Shown: in pieces, positions 45,362-55,046 of the stretch | How positions within the stretch are numbered: the first letter of the stretch is position 1 | Layout of the letters: each line of letters starts with the position of its first letter | Assembly (NCBI GenBank): GCA_943737045.1 | Contig: CALSFV010000337.1 | Coordinates: 186,001 to 250,000, forward strand | Source: Parapristionchus giblindavisi | Lineage: Eukaryota; Nematoda; Chromadorea; Rhabditida; Diplogasteridae | DNA length: 64,000 bases | Direction of reading: 5' to 3' | The notes under the pieces: model-generated | What the model saw: the letters and a program-made list of their open reading frames with translations, nothing else | Database searches by the model: none | Told to the model about the DNA's origin: nothing | Made by a program: the position numbers and the translations under genes

Positions 45362-45604
45362 CTGAAATGAAATCGATATACATGTTAATTGGGCACTACT
45401 CCAGAAGCCCAGATTGGGGGCGGAGCCTAGAAAAGCGCGCACTTTCCGCCACGAGGCCGCACACTCTACAACCGAAAGTGCGCGCTTTTTGCGATCTACT
45501 CTCAATTCAAGTATAACGCATGTATGTGTGTGTTTGCACTTATTTTCTTGTTAACTATCAGTTTATCAGCTATTAATTTGAATGAAATAACAGTTTAGCA
45601 TTCA

Positions 45605-46830
45605 TTATTCATCATCGACTTCCTCGTATCCATCAATTGCATCAGTAGGAGACTCATTGACGTCGTATACATTGATGATGTAGACAAGCATAACGAAGAA
45701 TATGTCCTCAGAAGCAAATCTTCGACGGAAAGAAAACTCATTTAGCGATGGAATGAGAGTGGAACGGCTTCTACCATGGGCCTTCTTCAATGGCTGCTTC
45801 AGATGCATCCAAGCTCCCTCAATAGTGTTAGTGTGTGCACCCGTATCAGGATCACGGAAGAATTTGGAATGGTTGACCACTTGATGTTGATAGCCCTCGG
45901 GTAGTGATCCGATCTCACTATATGATGCCCAGCCATCCGAGATAATAATACTTCCGGGTGCGATATTCTCACGAATCAAAGGAATCAGAGTATCCTTATC
46001 ACGTCGTTCTACTATACATGCGAAGAACTTGGTCTTATCGTGTCTTTCGACAGCACCAAACACCCATACCTGTTTGGCCATCCTTCTTCCTGTAAGCTTT
46101 CTGTTAAATTCTAACAAAATTTAATGTTTCTAACCACGATGGTGCTTGAATTTGACGAGACACGACTCATCCAATTCCACAATCTTGCCGACACCACCAA
46201 TCTGCTGAGGTTCTCTCTCTAGTGCTTCCGTTGCTACTTCTCGAAAGAAACTGAAAGGATAAGAAAATTAATGAAACATTTAAATATAGGTTTAAATATA
46301 GCGAAATAAAGACGGTACCTGATCCAATCAGACAATGTAGTCTCGCTGATCGTGGTACCGTTCTCCCTGCGTAATTCATGCCTGATGTTCTTGTATTTGT
46401 AGGTGTCTTGAGAGTAGTAATAGAGTAGTCGAAGAATTTCGTCTGGGTGAAGCTTTGCCCCAGAGAAGAACGAGGAAGACATGAATGAAGACCGCTTCTT
46501 GCATGTTCGATCAATACACTCGAAAGCATAGCCTGCCCAATTAGTCTTATCGTTGATGATTTTACATTCCAATCCGCATCTTCCACACTTCCTTTCCTTT
46601 GGTAGTAGATGACAATCTTGAAACATTGAAACCAGCTCTTTCCTTTCCTTAGTAAGTATTTTCTCCAATCGACGTGTATTGATTCCCTTGAATACATTAA
46701 GCGCTTCAGGATATTGAGGAAGCTGATCCATGTCAACAATTACACTACTGGATGTACTGTCTTTACTTGTATCTGATCTATTTTTATCAAAAATTGCAAC
46801 TTCAATATCTGCACGGTTATGCTCTCTCAA
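45605..46830 (-). CDS. Merlin transposase (DDE_Tnp_IS1595 / ISXO2-like)
   Basis: Exon 1 46319-46830 starts MREHNRADIEVAIFDKNRSD and includes a Cys cluster CGRCGLEC...C...C (zinc-binding N-terminal part) and SETTLSDWI. Exon 2 46135-46250 carries IVELDESCLVKFKHHRG with the first catalytic Asp. Exon 3, from about 46100-46112 to 45605, carries MAKQVWVFGAVERH, IIISDGWASYSEI (second Asp), VNHSKFFRDPDTGAHTNTIE with the third acid, and ends in an acidic tail. Intron 1 is 68 bases. The second intron would be only 24-34 bases and no choice restores an ideal frame and splice pair, so a small indel there may disable it. Otherwise it looks young. Confidence 0.82.
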
Positions 46831-46839
46831 TATTGCACA

Positions 46840-47090
46840 CTCTCTCGTTCACTGGCCCTCTCTTTCTCCCCACTCTCTCCAATCTCCGTGCTCTCTTGCG
46901 CGCGCGCGAGGGGTGGGCGGAGTCTCCTATAAAAGGAATTTTCCCACGCGCTTCTGGCCAGTCTGCCCCTCTCCCTCCGGGAGAGGGGGGGTGCTCTGTC
47001 CCCCGCACAGACTGCGCGGCCCCGGCGAAGGGGGCGGGGCCAATGAGCCCTGACTCCGCCCCCCCCCCCCGTCTGGGCTTCTGGAGTAGT
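46840..47090. other. GC-rich subterminal region of the Merlin element
   Basis: Contains gcgcgcgcgagg, ggagagggggggtg and a C11 run, with no exon. Overlapping open frames here are composition by-products. Confidence 0.5.
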
Positions 47091-47513
47091 GCCGTTAATT
47101 GATAGCAACAATAAATATATTCAATTCGTAGCTACTGCAACTTGGATGCGATGGAGCTAGGCTACGACGAACGAAGAGGACATCGAAATCAATAACTCAC
47201 ATTATGAGAGAGGATTACTGTAGATGCCGGTTACGCTGTAGATACGATAATGTAGATTACGGTAGATGTGGGTTCTTGTATCGTCTTCCTTCGATTGTAT
47301 CCAGTCCAGTGAGTGTATGGTGAAAAAAGTTTAATTATAACAACTCTCGATAAAATATACACATATGGTGTACCTGCAGTACTCTTCACTCTTGCATGGT
47401 CCAACCACTACCCGGAGTTCTTCAGCGAAGATAAGAAAGGGGGGACCACTCTTACCACCCTAGCACTCTGCCAGTCAGCACTCCATGCCCTATACATATA
47501 CCATTTTGACTAC

Positions 47514-47655
47514 CGATAAATCGATAGGATACGGGGAAACATCATCATGATCCAGCATGTATGATGAGACCTGCTCCCACAATCCCTCAGTGGAATTGTA
47601 AGAGTGATCTGCCATGTGCCTTCGGATTACCTCCGACCTATGCAGTGCCCCGTAC
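47514..47655 (-). CDS. exon of the unknown minus-strand gene upstream of the Merlin insertion
   Basis: Acceptor ctttgccag, then YGALHRSEVIRRHMADHSYN and EGLWEQVSSYMLDHDDVSPY, ending PIDLS with donor gtagtc. The 142-base frame is open with balanced codon use. Linking it to the exons at 45.3 and 44.4 kb is inference from strand and spacing. No family recognised. Confidence 0.4.
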
Positions 47656-48214
47656 CTGGCAAAGATATTTAGAAGAGACAATCGTCCGACGCACTCTACT
47701 CACAGTAACATAAAGACCCGTGATTGATTTTGATGTGCACTCTTTCATGAATTCATGCTCTCACGCGCTCTTTCATTCTCTCATCAATCTACAACTGACA
47801 ATACTTCAGAACACCGGACCAGACTAAAATGGGACGAAAAATAAAATAAACATGAATGAAATGACCATTTACACTAGTCTTCTATACTGGTCCGGTGCTC
47901 TAAAGTAATGCTTTTGAACTATAAAAGATCAAAGATCAAATAAACTTACGATTGCTTGAAGAAGAGAAGAGGAGGAGAGGAGAGACGACTATGTTTTAGA
48001 CATTGATGAAATGATTAGACACCTGCTGTAAGTTGCATGCAAATGAGATATATGCAAATTGCCCTGATAAGCGTCTCGTTTGCGCCTCCCCCTCGCATCA
48101 AAGTGCATATGCAAATCACTACTGTGCGCCTCTTCTATTCTATGAGGTGAAGAGGGAAATATGTAAATTTCGGTAGAGAGGTAAAGGGAACGGTAGAGAG
48201 ACGGCGAAGAGGAT
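47656..48214. other. no gene seen; small foldback at 47806-47905
   Basis: 47806-47905 has ends acttcagaacaccggaccag and ctggtccggtgctctaaagt, an imperfect hairpin of about 100 bases. The remainder is AT-rich. Confidence 0.45.
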
Positions 48215-48575
48215 ATGTAGGTAGAGAGGTAGAGAGGTAGAGAGGTAGAGAGGTAGAGAAGTAGAGAGGTAGAGAGGTAGAGAGGTAGAGAGGTAGAGAG
48301 GTAGAGAGGTAGAGAGGTAGAGAGGTAGAGAGGTAGAGAGGTAGAGAGGTAGAAAGGTAGAGAGGTAGAGAGGTAGAGAGGTAGAGAGGTAGAGAGGTAG
48401 AGAGGTAGAGATGTAGAGAGGTAGAGAGGTAGAGAGGTAGAGAGGTAGAGAGGTAGAGATGTAGAGAGGTAGAGAGGTAGAGAGGTAGAGAGGTGGAGAG
48501 GTAGAGAGGTAGAGAGGTAGAAAGGTAGAAAGGTAGAGAGGTGGAGAGGTGGAGAGGTAGAGAGTGAGATAGATG
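48215..48575. repeat. GTAGAGAG octamer minisatellite
   Basis: About 45 near-perfect copies of the 8-base unit gtagagag, with occasional gtagaaag, atgtagag and gtggagag variants. All six frames are open for long distances because 8-base units avoid stops; these are not genes. Confidence 0.95.
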
Positions 48576-48819
48576 GAGAGATGGGAGAGAGAGGCCGAGA
48601 GAGGAAAGGTAAAGAGGATGGATAGGGAAGTGGGAGAAGACATTCAATAATGAAGTTACTGGAAAATTGTCTTTTTTTTAAATTTAGAAATCTAATAGGT
48701 TGTTTTGTTTTCTTAAACTTTTGTTTGCCAACATCTGTCAGAGATACGAAAAATGTTGTCGGCACTCTGCAACTGCTGTATATGTAGTAGTTAATCAACT
48801 TTCATGCGTTTTAATATTT

Positions 48820-49003
48820 GATACTACTCCGGAACCCCAGATCGCCTCAAAAGTGGGCTGAGCTAGGATTGAACTAGATCAAAGATCGGTAATTATAGTT
48901 TTGCTCTCCGAATCCCTAAACTAGGTTGTTCAGTTACCTTATCACTCTGATTACCTGAATGGGTTCAAAGTCTCCAACCCAAATCTGGGATCTGGAGTAG
49001 TGA
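48820..49003. repeat. Merlin-related MITE, copy 2
   Basis: Ends gatactactccggaacccc and gggatctggagtagtgac resemble the Merlin terminal repeat. The core 'tccctaaactaggttgt' is shared with copies at 19577 and 54193. Confidence 0.6.
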
Positions 49004-49361
49004 CGAATTTTCTGTTTGCTTTCACTTTGGCGCCACTTACCTCCGAGGTCAAAAATCGAAAACCGTCTTAGGCAAGTAATTGATTTAACATATTTTAATG
49101 TCGCAAACTGGTTCGAATCATGCAAACCTGCTCGCCATTTCCCCAATGGTTCTCTGCTTGATGAAAAATATCATTATATTGTATTGTGACACTATCTGTC
49201 ACCATTCTGGAGGTCGTACAGTTACTGTCTATCTACTAATATTATTATCTACTATCATACTATTGAAACATCGACCCAGCATCGACCCAGCGTAAGGAAA
49301 CAAATTTCAATAGGAACGATCGACAGTGCTGACAAGGCTGGCAAGGTATATTTATAAATGT
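49004..49361. other. no gene seen
   Basis: AT-rich unique sequence without convincing exon borders. Confidence 0.35.
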
Positions 49362-49542
49362 ATATAGCACGCTGTAAACTAAAAATTTTGCACCAGGTGC
49401 ATGGCAATTTTCTGTCCACTTTTTCTTTCATTGCCACAAAGTGGCATAAACAGACCGGTAAACGAGAACGAAGAAGCAGAAAAAGTGGACAGAAAATTGC
49501 CATGCACCTGGTGCAAAATTTTTAGTTTACAGCGTGCTATAT
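49362..49542. repeat. 181-base foldback MITE
   Basis: Arms atagcacgctgtaaactaaa ... gcatggcaattttctgtccac are repeated in exact reverse on the right, with a loop near 49450. Flanked by TATA on both sides. Confidence 0.8.
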
Positions 49543-49676
49543 CTCTCTCAACATGGCATCCATCCGATGAATGTACTGTATTGTATTCTAATAAACATAA
49601 ATGTAAACATTTTTGGTATATGCGATAGACATGAAAAGTTGATTTATGTCATTTTTTTATATTCGGAACAAATACA

Positions 49677-49802
49677 AACAGAGAAATAAGTGTTATCCAC
49701 GGAGCATAAGACCTGAAAAGTGTTATATTTGAGCTCAAAAGGTTTTAAATATAACACTTTTCAGGTCTTATGCTCCGTGGATAACACTTATTTCTCTGTG
49801 TG
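49677..49802. repeat. 128-base foldback MITE, copy 2
   Basis: Same arms as 42411-42538. Near the centre the order of gagctc and the adjacent AAAGG piece differs, as if the inner part were inverted relative to copy 1. Confidence 0.85.
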
Positions 49803-50344
49803 CATAAGGCAAATGAAAGGATGCATGAGAGGATGACAATCGCCTCCATCTACGCACCTCACATTCTCCAAGCAAGATGATTATCTTCGGAGACGACGTC
49901 AGTTCATCTTCGATCTGGTGCTGATCTTGGAGGTACGAGTACGATTAATTCAACATGTCATCCTATTGCTATGCTGCTCTGCTGTTGTTTCATGATCACG
50001 TTACTTATCGTATTCAAAATCTTTAATGTTATACTCCATCATCAAGAAGTCAAGGAATATTGTTAATTAATATCAAGGTAAAGGTAAAGGTACAATATCA
50101 AGTGACTAATATCAAGTGATTTGGTTATTTCTTCGTCAAGAATTGTTAGTAATTCATCAAGGAATCAAGGAATATTGTTATTTATCATCAAGTAATATTG
50201 CTAATTGTTGTCATTTTGTCCCTCCTGTTCTCAGTGCTCCCCCTATATCATTACCCGTATCATTAAATTTATTATTCATATGTACCGTAAAATTGTTAGC
50301 AAAACATGTTCTTTTCAAAGAAAAGTGTGATACTTAGTGAGCTA
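49803..50344. other. no clear gene; one possible exon
   Basis: 49876-49934 (KQDDYLRRRRQFIFDLVLIL, followed by GGTACGAG) could be an exon but stands alone. The rest is AT-rich with 'ggaatattgtta' repeats near 50055 and 50170. Confidence 0.3.
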
Positions 50345-50552
50345 CTCTGGTATTTCCGAAATAGTAGTTTACTTACGCGACGTCACAGACTAGCAGTTTA
50401 CTGCTAGTTTACTACAAGTGCAAGAACATTTGACGAAATGCATTACCGTATTATACACCACTTCTAGTAAACTTACGTTTAGCTAGCCGTAGACTTGCAA
50501 GTCTACGGCTAGTGGGAATGATAAGTAAAGTACTAGTTTGAAAATACCAGAG
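50345..50552. repeat. CTCTGGTATTTC MITE, copy 2
   Basis: Ends ctctggtatttccgaa and aaaataccagag; inner pairs include tagtagtttactt/agtaaagtacta and gccgtagacttgcaagtctacggc. Same outer bases as 16921-17097. Confidence 0.55.
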
Positions 50553-50773
50553 TATGACGTTAGCGGAAGAAGTGCCCTCTTTTCATATTCGTAAACAGCG
50601 AAGAGTGAACAGTCGTTGCGTTGCTTTTGAATGCAAATTAGATTATAAAAAATCGTTGAATCGATAGTAATTTGTCGTTCTTCATGCCGATGCAACTCGA
50701 ATTCATCGGTTCGTCGTCGTGGATGATGAAGATAGTCAGCCGATGGTGCATTGCTCAATGACTTGATGTGGAT

Positions 50774-51183
50774 CAGGGCTGTGCGGCATGAGCATATTTT
50801 CGGCATACGGCATAACGGCATATGCCGAATATTTTTTTTCGGCATATTTCGGCATGAAAACGGCATAATCGGCATAAGTGTCCAATTCATATTGCCCTCC
50901 TTCTTATCAATATTTCAAGGTTTTATTATAACAGTTTTTTATATAATTTTTCAAGATTTAGTTACGGTCTACCTTAAGTAAAAGCGATGAAAAAACTCCT
51001 GTAAAATTTTTATGCGCTAACTTTTAATATTGAAAAATACTCAAATTTTGCTAAATAACTAGTAGATTTATGCCGAAAATATTAAAAATTTTCATTCCGT
51101 TTTCGGCACGGCATAAACGACATGAAAAAAACGGCATAAACGGCATATTCGGCATACCGGCATGGCCATGCCGCACAGCCCTG
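50774..51183. mobile_element. non-autonomous hAT-type element with 8-base target duplication
   Basis: ATGTGGAT is present at 50766-50773 and 51184-51191. The termini are CAGGGCTGTGCGGCATG and its reverse complement, typical of hAT ends, and subterminal CGGCATA motifs repeat about 15 times. No transposase frame. Confidence 0.88.
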
Positions 51184-51670
51184 ATGTGGATGTGAGCGGA
51201 TGCACAACTTTTCGTCCGGACCACTGCCGAGGCCACTGCTGTCTTCCAATTTCAGAAATAATAAATATATTTGGGGTGTGTCGATACTTGTGATCGGTGT
51301 CCAAGCCCGCGCGGTTAAAAGGGCGGAGTCAGAATCGTTATATAAAAGTTATATAAGTACGGGAGTGTGAGTAGACAAAAAATCGAAACGCTATCTTTGT
51401 CAGGGCAATCCAAAAATGATTTAAACCAAATTTTCATTTTTTCATTGTCCGTTAGTTGTATTGATCCTTACGCGACACATGATATGTAGATCGTGTGATA
51501 TTCATTCCAATAGGGTCCCCAGAACAATCAAACCGGTTTGTCGGCAAGAAGGTTCGATTTATTATAGAATTGCAAAAGTTTTGCATACACCACGCAAATG
51601 CCGAACATTAGAAAACTTCTCCACCGTTGAGAACAACGCACTCCAAAATTTTCGCCAAAGTTTTTCCGAA
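51184..51670. other. no gene confirmed
   Basis: 51192-51258 continues an open frame interrupted by the hAT element (SGPLPRPLLSSNF side), but flanking exons are not identified. 51320-51660 is unique sequence. Confidence 0.3.
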
Positions 51671-51715
51671 CGTTTTGTAGCCGAGACCGAAACGGGCATG
51701 GGGTCCGGATTGGGG
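51671..51715 (-). pseudogene. DDX42: DDX42-like exon E20 fragment
   Basis: Minus strand QSGPHARFGLGYK, broken at both ends. It faces the plus-strand E20 fragment at 52714 head-to-head across a 1 kb segment with inverted ends. Confidence 0.7.
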
Positions 51716-51814
51716 AGCACCACGCAGGGTGGACATCAAATCTCGCGGGTGGACATCAAATCTCGCGGGTGGACATCAAATCTCCCTTCCACCCCGCGGG
51801 GCACCCCATCGAGA

Positions 51815-52154
51815 GCACGTTAGTTCAGCCTCTGTAATAGCGAGGCACCAATGATGGTAGAGCGAATAATGTTTTCCACCTTATAAAGAGTGCGAGGCGG
51901 ATGCCAGGCGGGTTAGGTGGGCTGCATTAGAGAGGGTGTGCGTGCGAGAAGGCATCAAATGATTCTCTCTGTCACACTCTCCGCCGCGTCATCAAACCCG
52001 TCTGAGGTGCGCCGCCCTGACTAATGAACTAGCGTCTCATTACAATGAAATTGTGAAAACACACCAAACAGCGCACCACAGTAATGGCAAAAGTCGCCTC
52101 AGCATCTCCTTTGCCCCGCTTTTCCCATCTCTCTCGCATTTTGAACTAACGTGA
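51815..52154. repeat. CTCACGTTAG MITE, copy 2
   Basis: Left end cacgttagttcagcctctg, right end tgaactaacgtgag; body as in 39680-40030. Confidence 0.65.
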
Positions 52155-52189
52155 GAGCCACAGGGGTGCACCGTCTAAGAGTTCTGCCC

Positions 52190-52277
52190 TCTTTCGAAAT
52201 TCGAATCTCCTTCATGAGACCCTCGTCGAAGCCGAGATGGGCAAACGATGCCACGGGCTTCGGTACACAGAGACCCG
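52190..52277 (-). pseudogene. DDX42: DDX42-like exon E9, truncated
   Basis: Minus strand, acceptor tagacag, then VPKPVASFAHLGFDEGLMKE and IRI, after which the exon breaks before KSEY. An altered stretch (gggtctctgtgtacc) replaces GHGV. Confidence 0.75.
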
Positions 52278-52482
52278 CTGTCTACAAAGATCAAAGATCA
52301 AAGATCAAAGATTAAAGATAAAAAATCAATGATGAACACATTGATTAAACGGTGCTAAACCCAGTTTCAATTATCTGGATATTACATTATTACTGTCCTA
52401 GAGTGATAAAAAGAGAGTTATGGATAAGGTTATGGAAAAAATTAAATAAATAAATAATTAAATAAATAAATAGGCTGTAAAC

Positions 52483-52538
52483 ATACATTGAGTCCCAATT
52501 TCATTCGCAATCGTTGCTTATCCATGTAGGTCATGTTC
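52483..52538 (-). pseudogene. DDX42: DDX42-like exon E8, intact
   Basis: Minus strand NMTYMDKQRLRMKLGLNV, normal donor. It is in the right order before E9 at 52277. Confidence 0.8.
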
Positions 52539-52713
52539 CTGTAAGCGCGCAAATCAATTACTAACTAATCTTGCCAATATAATTACTCCCCGCATAACCC
52601 CCGCCCATTAGACAGTGCACCCCTGTGGCTCTCGATGGGGTGCCCCGCGGGGTGGGAAGACGGTGTGCCCTGTGGGGTGGAAGGGAGATTTGATGTCCAC
52701 CCCGCGTGGTGCA

Positions 52714-52788
52714 CCCCAATCCGGACCTCATGCCCGTTTCGGTCTCGGTTACAAGCCCAAGACCAGGTCGGGTCCTGACGCAGGCAAG
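52714..52788 (+). pseudogene. DDX42: DDX42-like exon E20, 3' part
   Basis: QSGPHARFGLGYKPKTRSGP then DAGK. The donor reads cgttcg, so the normal GT is lost. The 5' half (VPKPLLDLAMKS) is missing, replaced by the 51716-52713 segment. Confidence 0.75.
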
Positions 52789-52845
52789 CGTTCGTCGTCT
52801 TTATGTTTATTAAGGATGAAGTATGCTTTTGAAAACAGTTGACTT

Positions 52846-52964
52846 TAAAGGCACAGCACGAGCTAATTTGAAACTCTCCGCACTTGCAATGCTCTCTAGC
52901 TCCCTTTGTCAGTGAGAGAGCGTTGCCAGAGGAGAGCCAAATTGGCTCGGGATGTGCCTTAAAG
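52846..52964. repeat. GGCACA foldback family, copy 5
   Basis: Most symmetrical member: aaaggcacagcacgagctaatttg on the left and caaattggctcgggatgtgcctt on the right, with ctctccgcacttgcaatgctctct pairing inward. Confidence 0.6.
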
Positions 52965-53556
52965 ATGGAGAACGTCGAGTTTTTTCGTAACAAGACTGTT
53001 CGGGTAGAATGATAGAGATTTATCACACGAACCGAACGACACATTTCATATTGTGTGATGATCTGTTTGAAGCTTGTTATGCGCATTGTAAGTACAACTT
53101 TTCAGGCAAGTAGAGAGTACCTATCCGATATGCATACTTGACTCTCTCACTTTTCCATTGTCACTTACGCTAATTTCCATAGAATATTAACATTCAATCC
53201 CATGTTAATCGTTGCGGGAGTCAATCATGCCAACTCAAGGGTCTCCTTCTTTAAATGCACATGCAAAACGTGCATTATAAACAATTCATTTATTGGTTCC
53301 AAATTTTAGATTTGGATTTTGGGGGATCAGAGTGTATGTGTTCTCCTATGTGTTCCTTTCTCTTCAGGCAAAGAGCACAATCCACTGACGGCAAATCTGA
53401 CCAAACCGGGACCGGACGCTACCGGACCAATGGGCACCGCCAGAACGACAGGGTCATCGACGTCCAAGGTGGTCATGATGAAGAATGCACTCAAGGTACG
53501 GTATGATGGGGGTTGGATTACTGTACGATTGATTACATCAAAACATGTAGCGTTAT

Positions 53557-53557
53557 T

Positions 53558-53594
<37 letters not shown>

Positions 53595-53596
53595 AC
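53557..53596. repeat. ACA trinucleotide run in intron 21
   Basis: Twelve acaaca-type units where other copies have GATT repeats. Confidence 0.85.
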
Positions 53597-54192
53597 AAGA
53601 GAATACTTGAAGAGTTCAGTTTTCTGCGGGCATTGGTTACTTTAGAAGTTGATTTCGGTTGTTACTTGCTCTATGATTGCTACGGTGGTTTATTGATGTA
53701 TTTATTGATTGATTGATTCCAGGCCTCGTTCCAAGTCTCATTCACTCGAGCATCGGAGACACTGGCGCCTCCTGTGGCGTCAGACCCGCGTCCAGAGTGG
53801 AAGAAGAAGATTGATGAATTGAATGCCATGTTTACCGCCCAAGGAGGTTAGGCGAGGCGATTATTTTATTAATCACGACCATCTTATCGAATTAGTACCA
53901 GTAAAATAATTTTTTAAACAATAAAATATAATTCACTTTATTCAAAAAAAAAAGAATAGTTAATATGCCATTTGTTCTCCAATCTTCTTAAAGTAAACCC
54001 GCAGATTGCGCGTTTCGTCAATACTTTATTCCTATTTGGTTTGCATTAAGTGTAATTGAAGCACTACTCATTGAGAATTTAGGCATATTATATCGATGTT
54101 TCCTTATCTCTAATTAAACACCAAACAGAAATCAAACTTTTGATAAAAAAGAATTATCAAAATAAAATCTTAATTTCGCTTCTATTCCAATT

Positions 54193-54715
54193 AGTACACC
54201 AGACTCCGAGATTGCATTCCCAGTTTAGACAACCTAGTTTAGGGATTCTGAGGGCAAAACTATAGTTACCCTGACTGATCTTTGATCTTATGGCGCGTTA
54301 AAATGTGGTGGAAAACCGAAAAAAGCGACTTTCCGAGTGTTAAAATGTACCCTGGAAAACCGAAAATGGAAAGTCGATATTTGAATTCGCGGGCGCGAAT
54401 AATGTGCGGGAATTCAAATTTGCAATTGCAGCTGCGAGTTTCCGATGTCAAAAGAAGATCAAAAGCGAAAGAAAAAGAAATTCCGGATTTACTTCGTTTT
54501 TAAAACATAGAAATTGGCAGTCGAAAAGTCGGAATTTGAATTCCCGCACATTATTCGCGCCCGCGAATTCAAATATCGACTTTCCATTTTCGGTTTTCCA
54601 GGGTACATTTTAACACTCGGAAAGTCGCTTCTTTCGGTTTTCCACCACATTTTAACACGCCATAATCGGGAATTGGCTCCGCCCCTTTTGGGGGCGATCT
54701 GGGCTTCTGGAGTGC
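54193..54715. repeat. Merlin-related MITE, copy 3, interrupted
   Basis: The right end (gggggcgatctgggcttctggagtgcc) and 'ttggctccgcccctttt' match copy 1 at 19577-19724 in reverse. The left part carries 'cctagtttagggattctgag'. The element is split by the hairpin at 54290-54664. Confidence 0.6.
54290..54664. repeat. 375-base hairpin element nested in the Merlin MITE
   Basis: Ends tatggcgcgttaaaatgtgg and ccacattttaacacgccata, with arms pairing through 'ccgaaaatggaaagtcgata' and 'ttcgcgggcgcgaataatgt'. TA duplicates at the ends. The uninterrupted MITE at 19577 shows the empty site. Confidence 0.75.
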
Positions 54716-54990
54716 CGATGTCAAATTAAAATTCAGAGTAAAATTTTGATTTTAGAAGCACTGAAGAAGGATGAATCAGCTGCGAAGAAGAGCAGATGGG
54801 ACAGATGGGGCATGTTGGTCAGACAAACGACAAATGGGAACTGACAAATGTATGGTAGAGACAGTGAAGTGAAAAACACATTCCTCAAACAATTACATAA
54901 TATGTGTCGAAGCGTGAACGTGAATTCATCGGGTGGTTGCTCAGGGAGTAATTATATTGGCAAGATTAGCTAGTAATTGAACGTTTGAAG

Positions 54991-55046
54991 GAACATGACC
55001 TACATGGATATGCAACGACTGCGAATGAAATTGGGACTTGATGTAT
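54991..55046 (+). pseudogene. DDX42: DDX42-like exon E8 split by mariner
   Basis: NMTYMDMQRLRMKLGLDV; the mariner inserted at the TA of the final GTA codon, so the last exon base and donor (t|gtttatt) lie at 56163 beyond it. Confidence 0.8.

Larger units (their letters stand above)
45392..47093 (-). mobile_element. Merlin (IS1595-like) DNA transposon, complete ends
   Basis: An 8-base target duplication GTTAATTG is at 45384-45391 and 47094-47101. The terminal inverted repeats start GGCACTACTCCAGAAGCCCA and run into a (C)GGGGGCGGAG block. The transposase gene inside is on the minus strand. Target size, end sequence and transposase type all agree with the Merlin superfamily. It lies in an intron of the unknown minus-strand gene. 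Confidence 0.9.
51716..52713. repeat. 1 kb segment with inverted GTGGACATCAAATC ends
   Basis: The left end has three tandem 20-base units (cgggtggacatcaaatctcg) and ccttccaccccgcggggcac. The right end has gtgccccgcggggtggga, gatttgatgtccacc and ggtgcacccc in reverse. Inside lie the second CTCACGTTAG MITE and minus-strand E9 and E8. It looks like a segment inverted between two E20 halves. Confidence 0.6.
53368..54800 (+). pseudogene. DDX42: DDX42-like run E21-E22-E23
   Basis: E21 53368-53495 (HNPLTANLTKPGPDATGP, SKVVMMKNALK), E22 53723-53846 (ASFQVSFTRASETLAPPVAS, EWKKKIDELNAMFTAQG) and E23 54756-54800 (EALKKDESAAKKSRWDR). The frames join correctly and KKSRWD matches the DDX42 C terminus. E23 runs without a stop into intron-7 sequence (gatggggcatgttggtcag), so the gene end is fused to another part of the gene. 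Intron 22 holds a Merlin-type MITE with a nested hairpin element. Confidence 0.85.

Noticed and set aside
46817..47111. Several Arg/Pro/Gly-rich open frames
   Set aside because: GC-rich subterminal part of the Merlin element; frames overlap on both strands.
47989..48798. Three long overlapping open frames with Leu/Tyr/Ser/Thr repeats
   Set aside because: They are translations of the 8-base GTAGAGAG minisatellite, which has no stop in several frames.
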